A stretch of 64,000 nt of DNA from Erythrocercus mccallii (taxonomy: Eukaryota > Chordata > Aves > Passeriformes > Dicruridae): the NCBI GenBank assembly GCA_013397435.1, contig VZRG01000286.1, forward strand, positions 338,826-402,825. Reading direction: 5' to 3'. The notes under the pieces were generated by a model. It had not been told where the DNA came from. It did no database searches and saw only the letters and a program-made list of their open reading frames with translations. Shown here in pieces: positions 25,701 through 39,140 of this stretch (position 1 is the stretch's first letter; each line of letters begins with the position of its first letter). A program made the position numbers and the translations under genes.

Positions 25701-28491
25701 CCTTTTCTTACTTCTCTCTGTTTGTTCAGGTCCTGATGTCAAATTTTTTTGAGCAATATTTACAAAAGCAGCTCATTGACACACATTGACAAAGGCTGTA
25801 GAATGCATTTTACCTCTCTCTGTACCAGCCTTTCTGTCCTTTTTCAGAAATTCCTCTCTCTAGGTATTGCTTTAGCAGGAAGCCAACATGTCCTGTTAGG
25901 AGGTTCTATAGAGGCTTTGCTGATGTTTGTCTGTACCAAAGATCCTGCTGCAGTTAGTTCCTTGTACAAGGACCACATGAATTAAAGTCAAGCCATGCAG
26001 AAAAAATTAGATTTAGAGTAATGATAGTAAAAAATTGCAGGTGGTTCAAGGAAGTTGCAGGAAGTTGGTTTGTATCGTAACTTTCTCCATTTCCTTTCTA
26101 TCTTGCAGTTAGACTGAAATGCCGTTGCTTAACTGATTTGTAGTTGGCTGAGATTACCTTCATGGGCTTTCAGCCACTCTGTGTATGGTCCTCTGTGGAT
26201 TGGATAGGATGCTAATAACAATTTCAGACCATTTTCATCATAGAGGGATGTTTCTCTTGCTGTACGGTATCACCTGGGTAAATGAGTTATGTTAGTTTTC
26301 TGACCTAACACTCTTAACTCATGATCCATTCAGTAACATTTTCAAAGTAAGCATACCCCACTGTGAATATGGCCAATTTTCCTCCAAGCAGGTTGATGTC
26401 ACTAAGGTTTGGTTGAATATATATCACAGCCCTCCTGTCTATTTTACATGTGTCCACATGGAGACGTTCTCTTCATAACAATCTTCTACAAGACTTATAG
26501 TCCTGTTTTGAGACATTCTCTATGTCATCACATTGGCTTCTTAGCTCTTGGCTGTTACACAGTTCTTAAAGGTTTCTCTCCTGTGGTTGTCCAATCAGAA
26601 CAATGTCAGAAAAGAGGTTCCTTTTCATTCTACTCTGCTAAAAAATGGACAGTGATGTGTTTGGTCAAGGAGGCTGGTCAGTGGTCTTCAAATTTAAATG
26701 CTGCCATCAGTATTTTAAACCTAATGATCTGGATATATAAAAGGCCTTTTAGTCAAGCTTTGGACACTCAGGTGTGTGCATATTACTTGAATACCAAGCA
26801 CTAAATAAATGAGTTGTCGTTTCTGAAAAACACTAAAACTGAAATATATTCTGAATGATCATTAAAAGTAACAGGTTTTTTCTGAGTTTGGTAGTGTATT
26901 CTAAAAATAGCATTACTGTGGTATACCTTCATCTTCTCTGTCCACTTTCTTTCAGTCTAATAAGGACAATATCATTTGAGGGGCAATCAAATGAGTGGAT
27001 GGTTTCCTTGTTCCTCAATAGATGAGGCAGAGGCATCAAAAGGTTTTCAAATTATAGGAGATAGAACTTATGTTCTGTTAATTTTTATGATGTGTTTTGT
27101 GATTCTTACACTGCAGACTCCAGCAGTCTTTTCTTGTCAAACTCAGATTATATTTCTAGTTTTCAGGTAAGAAGTAAAATCCTCTGAATAGCAGAATGTG
27201 GTTTTTTGTAGGTTTAAGACTTAAAATTAGAAATCCAGTGATAGATTTGTTATTTACTCATTATTCAGAGAGGAAAGACACAGAGACAGTTATGCATGAC
27301 TTTTAACATTCTTAGAAATGCAAGGGACTAACATGAATACATCTGTTTGGAACTTTGAGGAAATTCAGATGTAGATGCCATACCTGCTGTCCAGTCTCTA
27401 AGGCTGCAAAACTGGAATAGCAAATTAGGGAATTAGTATTCTGAGTTCAGCTCTGCTACTTAGGTCTATGTCTGTTTAAAAGTGATTCTAAATGCCTAAA
27501 AAAATATTTAGAAACTTTGGGAGAAATGGAAGATACAGAATACTTAAAATTTGCAAAGGTAAGAAAGATTTGACACATAGGAGTACATTTCAATCAATTG
27601 GTTTTTGTTTTTATCTTTCAGGGGTTCCCTTTCAAACTACTCTGGCTCTCCCTTTGACACTTTCTAGATTAACTGTTCTGCTGATGCTACATCTGCAACA
27701 GAATTGCATAGGAGCATGGTAGCAGCTTGCATAGAAGTGCTAATTTGTTACATTTAAAGCCATTATAAAATTAAAGTACTTAAACCCGTGTGGTTTGGTA
27801 ATACTGAATTGGAAACATCTCACAGTCGTTTATAGTCTGACTGCTGAAATCAGAGTTCCCTGGTTGATGTGACATGATTATATGTTATGAGTGCATGTGT
27901 TAACCTTTGGAAATAAAATGTTCAGTTTCTTCTTTTAAATACCAAATGCCTGTAGTTATAATACTTGCTGATATTTGCTCAGTGACAGTCTCACTTGTTT
28001 TCAAACCCACATATTTAAAGTTGTGGAGTGTTAGATTGATGTTTCTTTCACTCAAATGTCATATTCATCAACTGTATTGTGCTAGCAGATTGTTAAACAG
28101 ACAAGGTGACTTGCAGAGTGACAAGTGATGTGATGTCCCAAACCATTAAAATACAGTAATGATGTGGTTTTTTTCCCTTTCGGCTTTTGTAACACAGTGG
28201 GTTTTCTGAAAAACACAGGTGAGAACATCTCTGAGTAGATCCATTGCATGGAAAAAAATCCTAGTTAATGAATGACAAAACCTGGAATTCAATTGGAACA
28301 TCACAGATTATTGAGAAGTGCTGAAGACTTAGGAAAAAATAATGTAATGGTATTTTATAATGAGAAATAGATACATGATATTATAAGAAAAATTAAATTG
28401 CTTGATATAGTATATCATATTATACTATATATTATACTTGATATATTTTTTCAGCTGTAATAACAACTGTTTTATAATTTTACTTAAATAG

Positions 28492-28662
28492 CCTCCCAGG
28501 AATACCACAGGAAAGGACGGAACTTCTGCTTAACCTTGTATCAACTCAAATGTCTTTCTCAACTTATCAAACTCTTTTTATTAATGGAGGAAAAAGTTGA
28601 AGAGCTCTCTACAGAAATTCTGCTGCTGCCTTCATTTACAGAGAGGAATAAGAATGTTCAAG
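28492..28662 (+). CDS. KIAA0825: KIAA0825 coding exon
   Basis: The acceptor is acttaaatag at 28491, with a weak pyrimidine tract, and the donor is AAG|gtaatg at 28663. The exon enters with two bases of a split codon and leaves in phase 1. It encodes KGRNFCLTLYQLKCLSQLIK followed by an acidic stretch (EEKVEELSTEILLLPS). The KGRNFCL and FLSQLIK-like blocks match human KIAA0825. The exon is too short and too broken by intron stops to stand out as an open frame; it was found by looking for the KGRNFC motif and checking phase. Confidence 0.93.
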
Positions 28663-31365
28663 GTAATGATTGATTGTCTTGATTTATTGGTTTACTTTGT
28701 GCAAAAAAAAATAATTTTATACTATTTTCAACATTAATTACCTAAATTATGTAATCATATTTTTCAAATAAATGTGTTACCATATCCACTGAAAAAGCTT
28801 TCGAAATGTGTGGATTTACATTTGAGCACAATGACTTGTAGAAAAGAACTGATCACTGTGTATAAAAGATGTGGTGTACTAACTGTAGGTATTGATGGAT
28901 AGCCATGATGAAAAACTGTCAAACACTGTAACAAGATATCTCCTATTGGATTCTCTATAAAATCCCATGTCTTACATAGGACATAACAATACTTGGAGTC
29001 TGAATTCTTTGAAACAGACTTTTTCTGAACTTGTTCTTGAAACCTGCCTTTTTCAAGAAGGAAAAGCACTGACTTCAATATCAGTTTAATTGATCATAGT
29101 GTACATGAAACTACCTGCTTAAAGATATAGTCCTTGTTTAACTTGCATTTTTCACACTTACTCATATGTACTGTGTTTACTAGCACGCTTATCCCACTGG
29201 CTTCAGAGATTGTGTTACAGAACGAGGCTCTATATCAGTAAAATGATCAAGCCTCAGGTTTGCATTTACTATAGGTTCCAAGCTCTCTCTTTTTTTCATC
29301 TAATTGTGTTCAGGAGAACCTGGTATTGTGAAAATTCATCTGAATAACACCTTCCAGGTGTATGTTTATAAATGTTCTACTCTGCTGCTTCTGCCAGTAG
29401 AGACTCCAAGTCATGGGAGAGAAGTGGTTTTAAGAGCTTTGATTCTATTGCAGGAAAAGATCAGACCAGAAATGAGGCCAGGCTGCTGAGGGAGAGAGGA
29501 TAGGTGAAATTAAATGTTCACTATCTCAATAGTCAAGCTGCAGGCTGTGGAGAAAGATGTTTGGGGAATGATGTAGTCTCAGAATATTAAATTGGTAAAA
29601 ATATTAAATAAAAGAGTTCCAAGGCACACATTTTGTTAATATTAATCAACCTGTAATATTGACACTTCAAAATAAAGAAATACGGGTTAACCTATATATT
29701 TTTAGAATATACATCAAAGCTCTAGTAAAATGTGCATTTGAATTCCATTTTTACTACTGGCTTCAATGTATTTCTGCCTCCTTTAGTCACTCAGTTTTAC
29801 TCTCAAGAAATGTTAAGCTACTGTACATTACAGTCTGTGTTTTATGGCCTTGATTCTACAAAGTGGTGTTAGAATAAACTTGTGGAGTTTTCCTCATGTG
29901 TTGGACAGGGTATATATTCAGTAAGGGCAATAGTAAATGTATTTTTTACAACTCCATTATGTGAGAAAGTATAAAAAAATTTCAAAAATTCTTGAATGGG
30001 AAATTTGTTTGATATTTATATGACTATATTCTAAGGCAGAAGGTCTCCAGTAATTCAGAGAACTTAAAGAATTCAACATTAGCAAGAAATATTTTACTTT
30101 CCAGGAAGTAAAAATTATCCTGCAAGCATTTTCCCAAGCTTAATTACATTCAGAACTGTTTCTCCAAAGAGTGTTAAGCCACCTTCTTTGAGAAATATTA
30201 TTTCAGAGTAATTATGTCTATGGCAAGTTGGTTCTTAATTGGTACTTCTACTTAATCAGATATGAATGGGAAATACTAGATCTTGTAGGAGGCAGTTTTG
30301 TGGGTAGAAGGTAAAAAAAAAAATCGTATAATTCATTTTACCCTGGAAAACAAGTGAGTGTAAATATTTTTTCAGATGCTTTTGGTGAAGTCTTCAGACA
30401 TATTTTTGGTTTTAGAGGTGCTGTTCTGTTCAGGTGGTTCTATTCACAAAAATTTCTCAGTGATATATTTACAGATAATTTGTGAAAGGAAGACATGTCC
30501 AGAGAAATTTTTAGCAAGAGGTCTGACTAGAAGGAAGGTTTATTGGTGTTATTTTAATTTCGTGTTGTTGGAAATCTCAATTGTAGTGAAGTGAAAGATG
30601 ATTTGATGTGGGAGAATGAAAGCTATGTTCCTAGTAGTTCCAAAGTTAAGTACCAAATTGGATTTAAGATTTTCTCTGTTAATGTCCTATACTGGGTTGA
30701 TAATCTAATTTTTTTCACTAATGATGTCTGAGTTTTTTAATAAGAAGGATTGGTTAGAATCCTTCCTTTATTTTCATCAGAACACATTATAATACATGAC
30801 TAGACAGTATAATGGCCATCTTCTGTACTTATTTAGAAGCCTTGTTACTAGAAATCTTTTTTAATTTGACAGAGTCAAGACTGTAGGTATGTCTGAAGCA
30901 GCTTTAAATTAACTTGGGTACGAAGGTCAAGTCTATAGTGCAGCACAGGCTGAAGAACCAGCCTAAGAAGCAGAGCAAACTAGCCCAGGCTGAAGTGTGT
31001 GCTGATAGTGCTAGACAGTTACCCATACTTTCAGTGGGTTAAAACTAGGCTGAGTATATCCAGCATACCCCTGTGTCTCTGCAGTGAGGCATATCTGAAG
31101 TGTCAGTGCTCTGCAAGTACTACTGCTGGCAAATTAGTGAAAGATGGCCAATTCATAAAAGGTAGATGAATGTCCAAGTCACCTGAAGTTTCCATAGGGA
31201 TTGCATAGACAGAAGCCTTGTGCTTGCTTCCTTTATTTTTTGGTTGCTTTTAGTATTCATGGAGACTTTTGGTTTATATAACTCACACAGAGATGCAACA
31301 AAAATATTTTTTTTATGTGCTTGTGTCAAGTGGTGCGTTTATGTGTATAGCTGTTTCAATGTAAA

Positions 31366-31965
31366 TTGATTTTTTGTTTTATATTCCTTAGTACTTCAAT
31401 TTTGATATTTAGAACGTGTATAAAGTTCCATCCAAAACAAAGTCATTCTTTGGATGGTTCCTCTTTTAAATTTTTTTTTTTTGTCCCAAAGATGGCATCT
31501 GAGTTTTATCTAAACCAGACGGTTTCTTGGCCCTCATTTTTCCCTAAACCCAGCAATGACAAAGAGCAACGGCTGCATAAATTGGATGTAAGAAGAACAC
31601 TTAGGGTTTATCACAGAAGAATCAAAGATTTCATATCTTCTGACAGATTGTTTGTACTCTTAGGGGGTCTTAAGAGGGGTCAAATGGCTTCTAAGAGTTG
31701 CTTAGCTAGATGGTTAAGGGATTGTATTAGAGAGGCGTATGTAGTTAAGGGTAAAGAGGCTCCCAGGGTTTGTAAAGCTCATTACACTAGGACTATAGCT
31801 GCTTCTTGGGCGGAGAGGTCGAAGGCTTCCACATTGGAAATTTGCAAGGTGGCCACCTGGGCTTCTCTTCATACTTTTTCATTGCATTATTGCTTGGATG
31901 TAGTCTCTTCTGCAGATTCTGATTTTGGTAGGAGGTTGCTTGTGAACCAAAAAAAAGAACAGTGA
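31366..31965 (+). pseudogene. DIRS-like retrotransposon tyrosine recombinase, C-terminal fragment with intact frame
   Basis: An open frame of 199 codons; the recognisable part starts at the ATG at 31492 (157 residues to the TGA ending at 31965). In that numbering: FYLNQTVSWPSFFP (5-18), RLHKLDVRRTLRVY (27-40), SDRLFVLLGGLKRGQMASKS (50-69), the HxxR pair in AHYTR (H97, R100), SWAERS (105-110), EICKVATWAS (116-125) and HYCLDV with candidate nucleophile Tyr133. This order is that of the C-terminal catalytic half of DIRS1-type tyrosine recombinases, as known from fish, amphibian and reptile elements. The upstream part with the first catalytic Arg, and any reverse transcriptase, is not seen nearby, so a working enzyme is unlikely. 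The absence of stops over 470 bases is odd for an old fragment. Alternatives are recent insertion, chance survival or co-option. Confidence 0.7.
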
Positions 31966-34900
31966 AGAAAAGAAAGACGTGTAGTTCAGAGTTCTAGCTG
32001 GCAACAAGACAAGTTTCTTTGCACCGTGCACAATGGAATCCTATGAAGACCAATTTAGGCCATTGAAAATAGATGTTAGAGGGAAGTGCTGCCTACCAGT
32101 GTTCTCTGATGGTAACCCCATGGCAGACAATAGCACCAAAGGAAACAGTGAACCAGAGTGAACTCTGTAGGGAGATGGATGTAGAGAGTTTTTTAGGTGA
32201 TACAGATAGGTCTCTGAGTTCAGTTTGAGAGTTCATTATATGGCATCTTCTGGAATATATTCAGAATCCTCATTTTCACAAATTACTTTGCATAGATTGG
32301 AGAAAAGAATTATCTGAATTGCATTTTGCACTCTAACTTCTTTTCACTGTTCTACACCTAGTTCTTCCTGATTTTATTTTTTGACTTTACCAACAGTAAC
32401 TTAGTGTTTCTCAATGAGGAATACGTACACACCAAGATTTGAGCTTGATTTAAAATTGTATTTGTGTTATCTATGCACATTTTTCGAAAAAATTTTGGTA
32501 TAAATGTGCATTTTATCTACTACCAATGTGTTCTTCGAGTTATCATTTAAATCAAATGTAAGGAGAAAACCATGCAAAGTTCTTTGGCAAACAAGTGATG
32601 GTGTCGTTTTGTTGCACCCCAAATGTTGGTGTGACATCTGGATAAGATTGCTACTCTGCCTTTCAGAGAAAAGGTATCTGTATTTTTCTATCATTTACAA
32701 GACCTTTATTCACAATGGTACATAACCTCACTTCATTCCACTACAGGCTCTGGATTTCATAAAATTAGAGGAGTACATCCCCAGTTTTTTTTACTACTTA
32801 ACCCTTTTATCTGCAGGTATCTTGTCATGCCTACTGTGATGAGATAGTCTACTTCTCTATTTATGTTCAGTTGAAATTTATGAGATGTTCTGACATACCT
32901 AGTTCTTCCAGCATCACATGGGTTGCTCTCTTTGAAGCAATCAGTAAGATGTTCATCTACAATCAAGGGTTAAGCAGGAGATTTGGGTTAGAACTCTACC
33001 AAATTGCATTACCTTTCCATCTTTAAGTTCGATTTTTCTTTCCTCTTGGGTTTTCAGAAGACTCTTGTTAAGACTTCTAAAAAATCAAAAATATATAATA
33101 TGCTTTCATCTGTCTCACCTTTTTCCCATTTCAGTGAGAAAGATGAACTTTGGACAGGTCAGATAATGAATGCCAAGAAAAGCTTTTTCCAACAGAGTGC
33201 TTGAAAACACTGTGGCAAAGTTGTCAAGTCCTTAAGTTTGCAAGCTCTGGCTCATGGGACTAGGAAGATTTGAGAACTCTATATCCATTTCTGGAAAATG
33301 TAATAAAAGGAGTGTAGAATGCTCCTAACAGACTTTTATAGCCAAGTTGCAATATTGCAAAACTAGCAATTGAAGATTAAAAAATGTTGTGATTTTTGCT
33401 TTGGTTTCAACATAAGATGTTCAAGCATATTCTTTTACAATACACAGTTTCAATGGAGCAATCCAAAGTGAAGATGAATTTACACTAGGAGGGGAATGTG
33501 ATTTCAGAGGTACATTTTCTGCATCTGGGTTGGTACAATTTGATCATATAGTACCACCAGTAAAAGGTCCATTATTGAAGATAGAAAGCAAAGGTTTTTT
33601 AGTTAGTCAGGGATTTTTTTATTTATATTTCTGGAGGAACAATTCTTCCTGCTTCTGCAAGATATATTATTTCTAGTATGGTTTCAATAAGTGTTCTGCC
33701 TGAGCTGGCTGAATCCAGTTTGTAAGCTACTTTGATAACACTGATACTTAGCTTATACACAGAGACTGAGTAGTCATACAAAAGCTTTCCTTGATACTTT
33801 TCTGTTCTATGCTGCATGCAACATCATGTCACAATGACTGTTCTTACGGCCCTAAATGCTATAAAAATAGGAAAGCTGTGGAGTTCTATAGAGAAAAATA
33901 ATTAATAGAACTTCTTATAAGAAATAAAAATTATTATATTTAGAATGCAAGAGGTGTCACTGTTATTCTTTGGTCTTTGTAATCATCATTACAAAAAGAG
34001 AAAAATACTGAATTGGAGAAAGAATTAAATAAATTGTAGATAAAGGGGGCCTAGGCAAACAATTGTTTCGAAGAGAAGAATAATTCCAGACAAATTTTAA
34101 TACACACAAGGAAAGATGGCTGAAGAGTTTTGATTTTAAGTGTAGCACTGGATATAATCTTGTTCTCATTATTTACAATCAAAATTATTAAAGCTACCTA
34201 GCTGGGTAAACTAAAGAAAGTACACAAATTATGAGCAGTCCATCAAGACTACATGTTCATTGAACATCAGTTTCAAGAAAGATAAAGCAAGGATTACAAT
34301 CTTCCCTAATAATCAAGAATGGTGAAAGTGTAGAATATGCTCTGGAAAAGGAGCAAATATGAGAAAATTGCATGTTTTCTTTCAGCTTCCATCTTCTTTC
34401 ACAACGTCCACTTTTTTCTGCTCTCTTTCTGCAAAGTCTCTTCTCTAAACAACCATGTGAGAAGGATCATATGCGTTTCTTTCCATTTGTGCAATACAGT
34501 TGATATGTGCTATTTAAAGAGAGGAGTCAGAGAATTTTTCTAGAAAAATGGCTTTCTAGATAGGTATGCTTCCTCCGACCCATGCCTGCCTTCCTGTCTG
34601 CAGTGGCAAACTAATTTGGGCAGCTGTATCTTGAATAAAGCTGTGCTCCTCTTTCCCAGGAGAGTTTGCTGATTAGGGCAGGACAGTCAGATGACAAGTT
34701 GTAATGCCCTAAAGTTCTTGCTTGATGAGACACTTAAAAGCCCTTGCAGTTTTTCATATATTCTGAGTTAGACACACAGTACAAATACCAACAGGATATT
34801 CTCAAGAGGTCAAAACAACAATGAAAACTTTACTGGCAACTTCAGGATATCAAAAAACTTTGGCAAAAGGTTCAGGCCAGCATTTAATCAACATAAAACA

Positions 34901-35025
34901 TTTTTCAAAGCATTTACTTAGCTCATTCGACTTACTAAGCCTGTTTAATTTTAAGTTACTCAGAAATTCCAAGACATGGGAATTAGAAGAAGAAAGAGAA
35001 AGAAAAGATCTAGAAAAGAACAAAC

Positions 35026-35067
35026 ATAACTACTACTCCTAGTAGAATAACTACTACTCCTAGTACT
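35026..35067. repeat. Two-copy tandem repeat, period 21
   Basis: The unit 'ataactactactcctagta' plus two bases is present twice, at 35026-35046 and 35047-35067, near-identical. Confidence 0.85.
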
Positions 35068-35099
35068 GATAGAATTTCCAAGAGGGGGTAAGGTCAAGA

Positions 35100-35500
35100 T
35101 GTGCTCACCTTTTGTCTCAGGTTAAATATCCTTTGGCTTTCCTGGGTCCTTCTCCAGGTGGGAGTTCAGTCATCTGTTCACTCTGGGGCTGGACTAGGGC
35201 CCCAGGGGCAGGATGTGGACCATTGCCCGCAATGTGCCAGGGATTGGCAGCCACTGTGGGACAGGGATATAGGCTCTGGGGAGGTGGAATGTATGGAGCA
35301 ATGTGCTGCCTGACCAAGGCCTGACTTGCCCCTTTCCCTCAAATACACCCCCAAAGCATTGTGAGCAAGCAATCCTTACAGTCTCTCACACATGTGAAGA
35401 AGTTGCAGAACAGGTGTTATCTGTCTCTGTGGAAATAGTGTTTGAGAGGAAGGTTGTAATAGCATCTGAAGAGCAGAGGCTTTATGGGGGCTATGGCTAA
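35100..35500. other. GC-rich patch with overlapping open frames, unassigned
   Basis: About 400 bases of much higher GC than the surroundings (for example 'ggccccaggggcaggatg'). Several short frames on both strands are open at once, as expected from low stop density in GC-rich DNA. I recognise no protein family. It could be an LTR or another inserted element. Confidence 0.35.
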
Positions 35501-35690
35501 ATGTACAATGTTCAATACAAAGCATGAAGGCAACCCTTGCTAGCTGAAGGTTAAATCAAAGAAGAGTAAGGCCAGCCATACCCAGGTAAGATTTGGAGAA
35601 AGCAAAAATTTTGAGAAACCAAAGGAAGTCAGTAAAATGTGGGAGACTTGAACTTGGGTGAGGTTTTTAATGTGTGTAAGCCTACATGCA

Positions 35691-35722
35691 CAAACGTAGA
35701 TACATACAAACGTAGATACATA
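35691..35722. repeat. Exact 16-bp tandem duplication
   Basis: The unit 'caaacgtagatacata' occurs twice in direct succession. Confidence 0.95.
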
Positions 35723-36892
35723 TAAAGCAGGAGTGCCCAGATTGTTAATCAGAAAAGGAGGTGGGATAATCTAGTAGAACATGTTCATTTCATCATGGAG
35801 GAGCCTGTAAAATAACTGGTGTGGGTGTAAGCATCATTCAGTTCTTTGCCTGTGATCCTGGAGTCACAAATCTACCATCAGCTAGATACCTAGATTTATC
35901 TTAGCTGTGAATTCTTAACAAGTAAGGCAGCAGTGCTGTGAATAAACAAGGTTTGATTTTAGGTTGAATATTTAAGGTTTTCTTTAAGTCTTGATATAAA
36001 AAGTTATAAATAGCAGATCTAAGTAGTGACAATAATATGAGAATGTTAATGTATAGAAGCTTAGTTGTGCTTATTGATAGAGTGCAATGTTATATATATA
36101 TAAAAGGAGAATTGCAAGGAAAAAAGGTAAATTTAATGTAGAAAGCACAGAATAGAAAATAGGGAAAATATCCAATCAGTTAGAGTTGTCTGGGTTTTTC
36201 AAATTCTGGACTAACTTCTAAAGAAAACTGCTGGAAACTTCATCATAAAATACATTATAACTTGCTGAAAGTAACCCAGTAAGTTTCTGGTACTGTCTGT
36301 AATGTGTTGAATGATCAGGGAGTTGGATGGCCCGGTTAACATCCTTTGGTTTTATGTTCAAGCATTTTATGTTTCATTTTTCCCAGCTCATATGTGTCAA
36401 TGTCTTTTGAAAATGCAAACAAAAAAGGTATTTGGGAAAAAAACCCCAAAATGTACAGAAAAACTCCAAACCAAACAAAAAACGCCACAAAAACTTCGAA
36501 GCTCTACAATGTTTTATAAGTGAATGAAAACCAATATTTATTTTCAGAATGCAAATTGATTAGGGGAAAGGTAAAAATCTACTTTGGATGAATTAAATCC
36601 AATTCTGGGGATTTCATGGAAAGAGAAAAGCTCTTTAAACCTTGGCCATGTACTACTAGTAGCTTCAGATCACTGAAGACCTCTAAGGTTATGCCTGGAA
36701 GATAATCTTTAACAATCCTTTGGCAGCACCTGGTCATTTAAAACCTCTTTTAATTTCATATGAAGTATGTTACGTTAGGAATATCTGCACCAGTATTGTT
36801 TACCAGCTTTATGCCACAAGACAGATCTTTAAAATGCCATATCATGGTGTTATCCTTGTATCTCTTTGTGACTCAAAATGGTGACACAAAAT

Positions 36893-39140
36893 GGTTAAAG
36901 TTGGAAGGGACCTTTAGAGTTCATATTGTCCAATAACCCCTGCTCAAGCAAGGCCTCTAGAGGCAATTGCCCACAATTACGTCCAGATAGCTTTTGAATA
37001 TTTCCAAGGATGGAGATTCCATAATCTCTCTGGACAACCTTACAGTGCTTGGTCACCTTCACAGTAAAAAAGGTGTTTCCTGATGTTCAGAGGAAACCTC
37101 CTGGTGTTGTGTCTGTTTGTGCCTGTGACCATTGGCCATGTCATTGTGGAAGACTGATTCTGTTCTCTTTGGACCCTCCTTTCAGGTATTTATATACATT
37201 AGTGGTATATCCTGCCCTTGGCTTTCTCTTTTGTTGGCTAACAGTGCTCCCAGCCCGTCCTCCATTCCTTTGTCATCTTCCATAGCCCTTTGTTAGACAC
37301 TCCCCAGTATGTTCACGTCTGTCTTGTGCTGAGTAACCCAGAACTGTACATACCACTCCAGGTGTGGCTCATCACTGTTGAGCAGACAGGAAGAATCAAC
37401 TTTTTTTGTTGGATTATGTTAAGCTTTGTGTACTTCTGGACTCCCAGGTCCTTTTATGCAAAACTTCTTTTTAGCTGGGAGAGCTCCAACATGAATTGAT
37501 GCTTGAGTTTGTTCCTCCTCAGGTGCATGACCTTGTTTCTCGGAATTTATGATGTTCTAGTGTGCCCATTTCTCCAGCCTGTTGAGGTCCTTCTGGACTG
37601 GCACCATGACTATGCCATCCAGTTTGATGTCAGCTGCAAACTTGCTGAAGGTACACTGTACCCCATCATCCAGATCATTAGTAAAGATATTAAACAGGAT
37701 TGGACATAGTGTTGACCCCTGAGATAGATTGCCAATTACTGGGCTCAAACTAGACTTTGTGCCACACATCACTGTATTTGGGGCTTGGCTGTTTTGCCAC
37801 TTTTCAACTCACCTTACTAACTGTCCAGTCCACACATAAAGAGCTTGTCTGCGTCTTGTCTTATAATGAGATCTTATGGGAGACAATGCCATGGGCTTTA
37901 TTGAAGTCCACGTAGACAATATCCACTGCTATCTCCTCATCTACCAGGCCAATCATTTCTTCGTAGTTTATCAGGTTAGTCAAGCATGACTGCCCATTAC
38001 TGAAGCCGTGCTGAATGCTCCTGATGAATTCTTTGTAATGCATCTGGAAATGCCTCTATTACCTTCCCTGGAGTTGAAGTGAAGTTGACAAGACTCTGAT
38101 TCCCTGAGTCCTCCTTCTTGCCCTTTTTGAAAATAAGAGTGACATTTGCTTTCTTCTAGCTTTTGGACTCTTCTCCCACTTGCCATGGTTGATCAAAGAT
38201 TATTGAGAGTCAAGATCTTGCAATGACATCTGCCAGTTCCCTCCACACTTGCATCCCATGAGGGCCCAAGGATTTCAATATGTTGAGTTTGCTTAGTTAT
38301 TGTCAGACCTGATCCTCTTCCACCAGGAGTACATCCTCCTTGCTCCAGCCTTACTTCCTGGTCTCTGTGGCTTGGGATTCCTGAAGGCTGGCCTTGATAG
38401 TAAGTACTAAGTTTAAGAAGACATTCAGTATCTCAGCATTTTCCATATCTGTGTCACCAGGTCTCCCATCTTGTTGAGCAATGGGTTCATGTTTTCCCTA
38501 GTCTTCCATTTATCACCTGTGTACTTACAGAAGCCCTTCTTGTTGTCTTTGACATCCTTGGCCAAATTAAGTGCATTTGAGCTTTAGCTTCCTTAACTTT
38601 TTCCTTGCTTAAAAGTTGTTTATGTGTTCCTCCCAGGTTACCAATTCTTACTTCCACACTCCGTATGCTATATTTTGTGTTTGAGTTTGGCTTGGATCTT
38701 CTTGTTCATGCATGCAGGCCTTTTCAACATTCACCTTGAGCTTCTCAGAGGTGATCCTTGAATATTAATCAAATTTCTTGTGTCCATTACTTAGGGCCTT
38801 ATCCCATGGAACTCTTCCAAGCAGATATTTGAAGAGGCCAAAGTCTGTTCTTCTGAAGCCTGAGCTGTGAGCTTGCTTTTCACCCTTCTTTGTGCTCTCA
38901 GGATCTGGAGCTCCACTATCTCATGGTCACTGCATCCAAGGCTGCCTTGGACTTCCAAATCCCGAACGAGCACCTCCATTTGTGCTTGTATCAATTGGAA
39001 AAGGAGTCATCAATGCACTTCAGGAACCCAGATTTCTTGAAACACTGATAAAAGTGGTATCAACCCCAGATATTGGTTTGTCCTTGACAAAACTGGGGCA
39101 ATATCCCATTACTGATTACTACATAATCATAGGATTTATG
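36893..39140 (-). mobile_element. Long CR1 LINE copy (about 2.2 kb), antisense, degenerate ORF2
   Basis: The + strand starts 'agttggaagggacc', the reverse complement of a CR1 3' region, and continues collinearly into the reverse transcriptase and then endonuclease-side sequence. On the - strand, 37557-37772 translates to reverse transcriptase blocks LSQGSTLCPILFNIFTNDLD and FAADIKLDG, and 37861-38043 gives QHGFSNGQSCLTNL and VYVDFNKA. The segment 38791-38994 gives GSLGCSDHEIVELQILRAQR, from the linker between endonuclease and reverse transcriptase. The active-site FADD is FAAD here and the frame is broken repeatedly, so it is dead. It is longer than typical truncated copies but lacks the 5' half. 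Confidence 0.92.

Larger units (their letters stand above)
10514..28491. other. Long KIAA0825 intron (about 18 kb)
   Basis: AT-rich intron. Items I can name are short tandem duplications near 11069-11126 and 14807-14934, an antisense CR1 fragment (16540-16935), an AAAAT microsatellite (17323-17366), the ATTCT microsatellite (21831-21925) and a GC-richer patch (24890-25700). In the remainder (10514-14800, 17400-21800, 22000-24880, 25700-28491) I see no gene, RNA or recognisable element. Confidence 0.7.

Noticed and set aside
26409..26804. 131-codon open frame on the + strand
   Set aside because: It has no recognisable family, conserved splice sites or motif. Length alone is not convincing in 64 kb.
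35101..35372. Several overlapping short open frames on both strands
   Set aside because: They are simultaneously open because the patch is GC-rich; no frame shows protein-like conservation or family identity.
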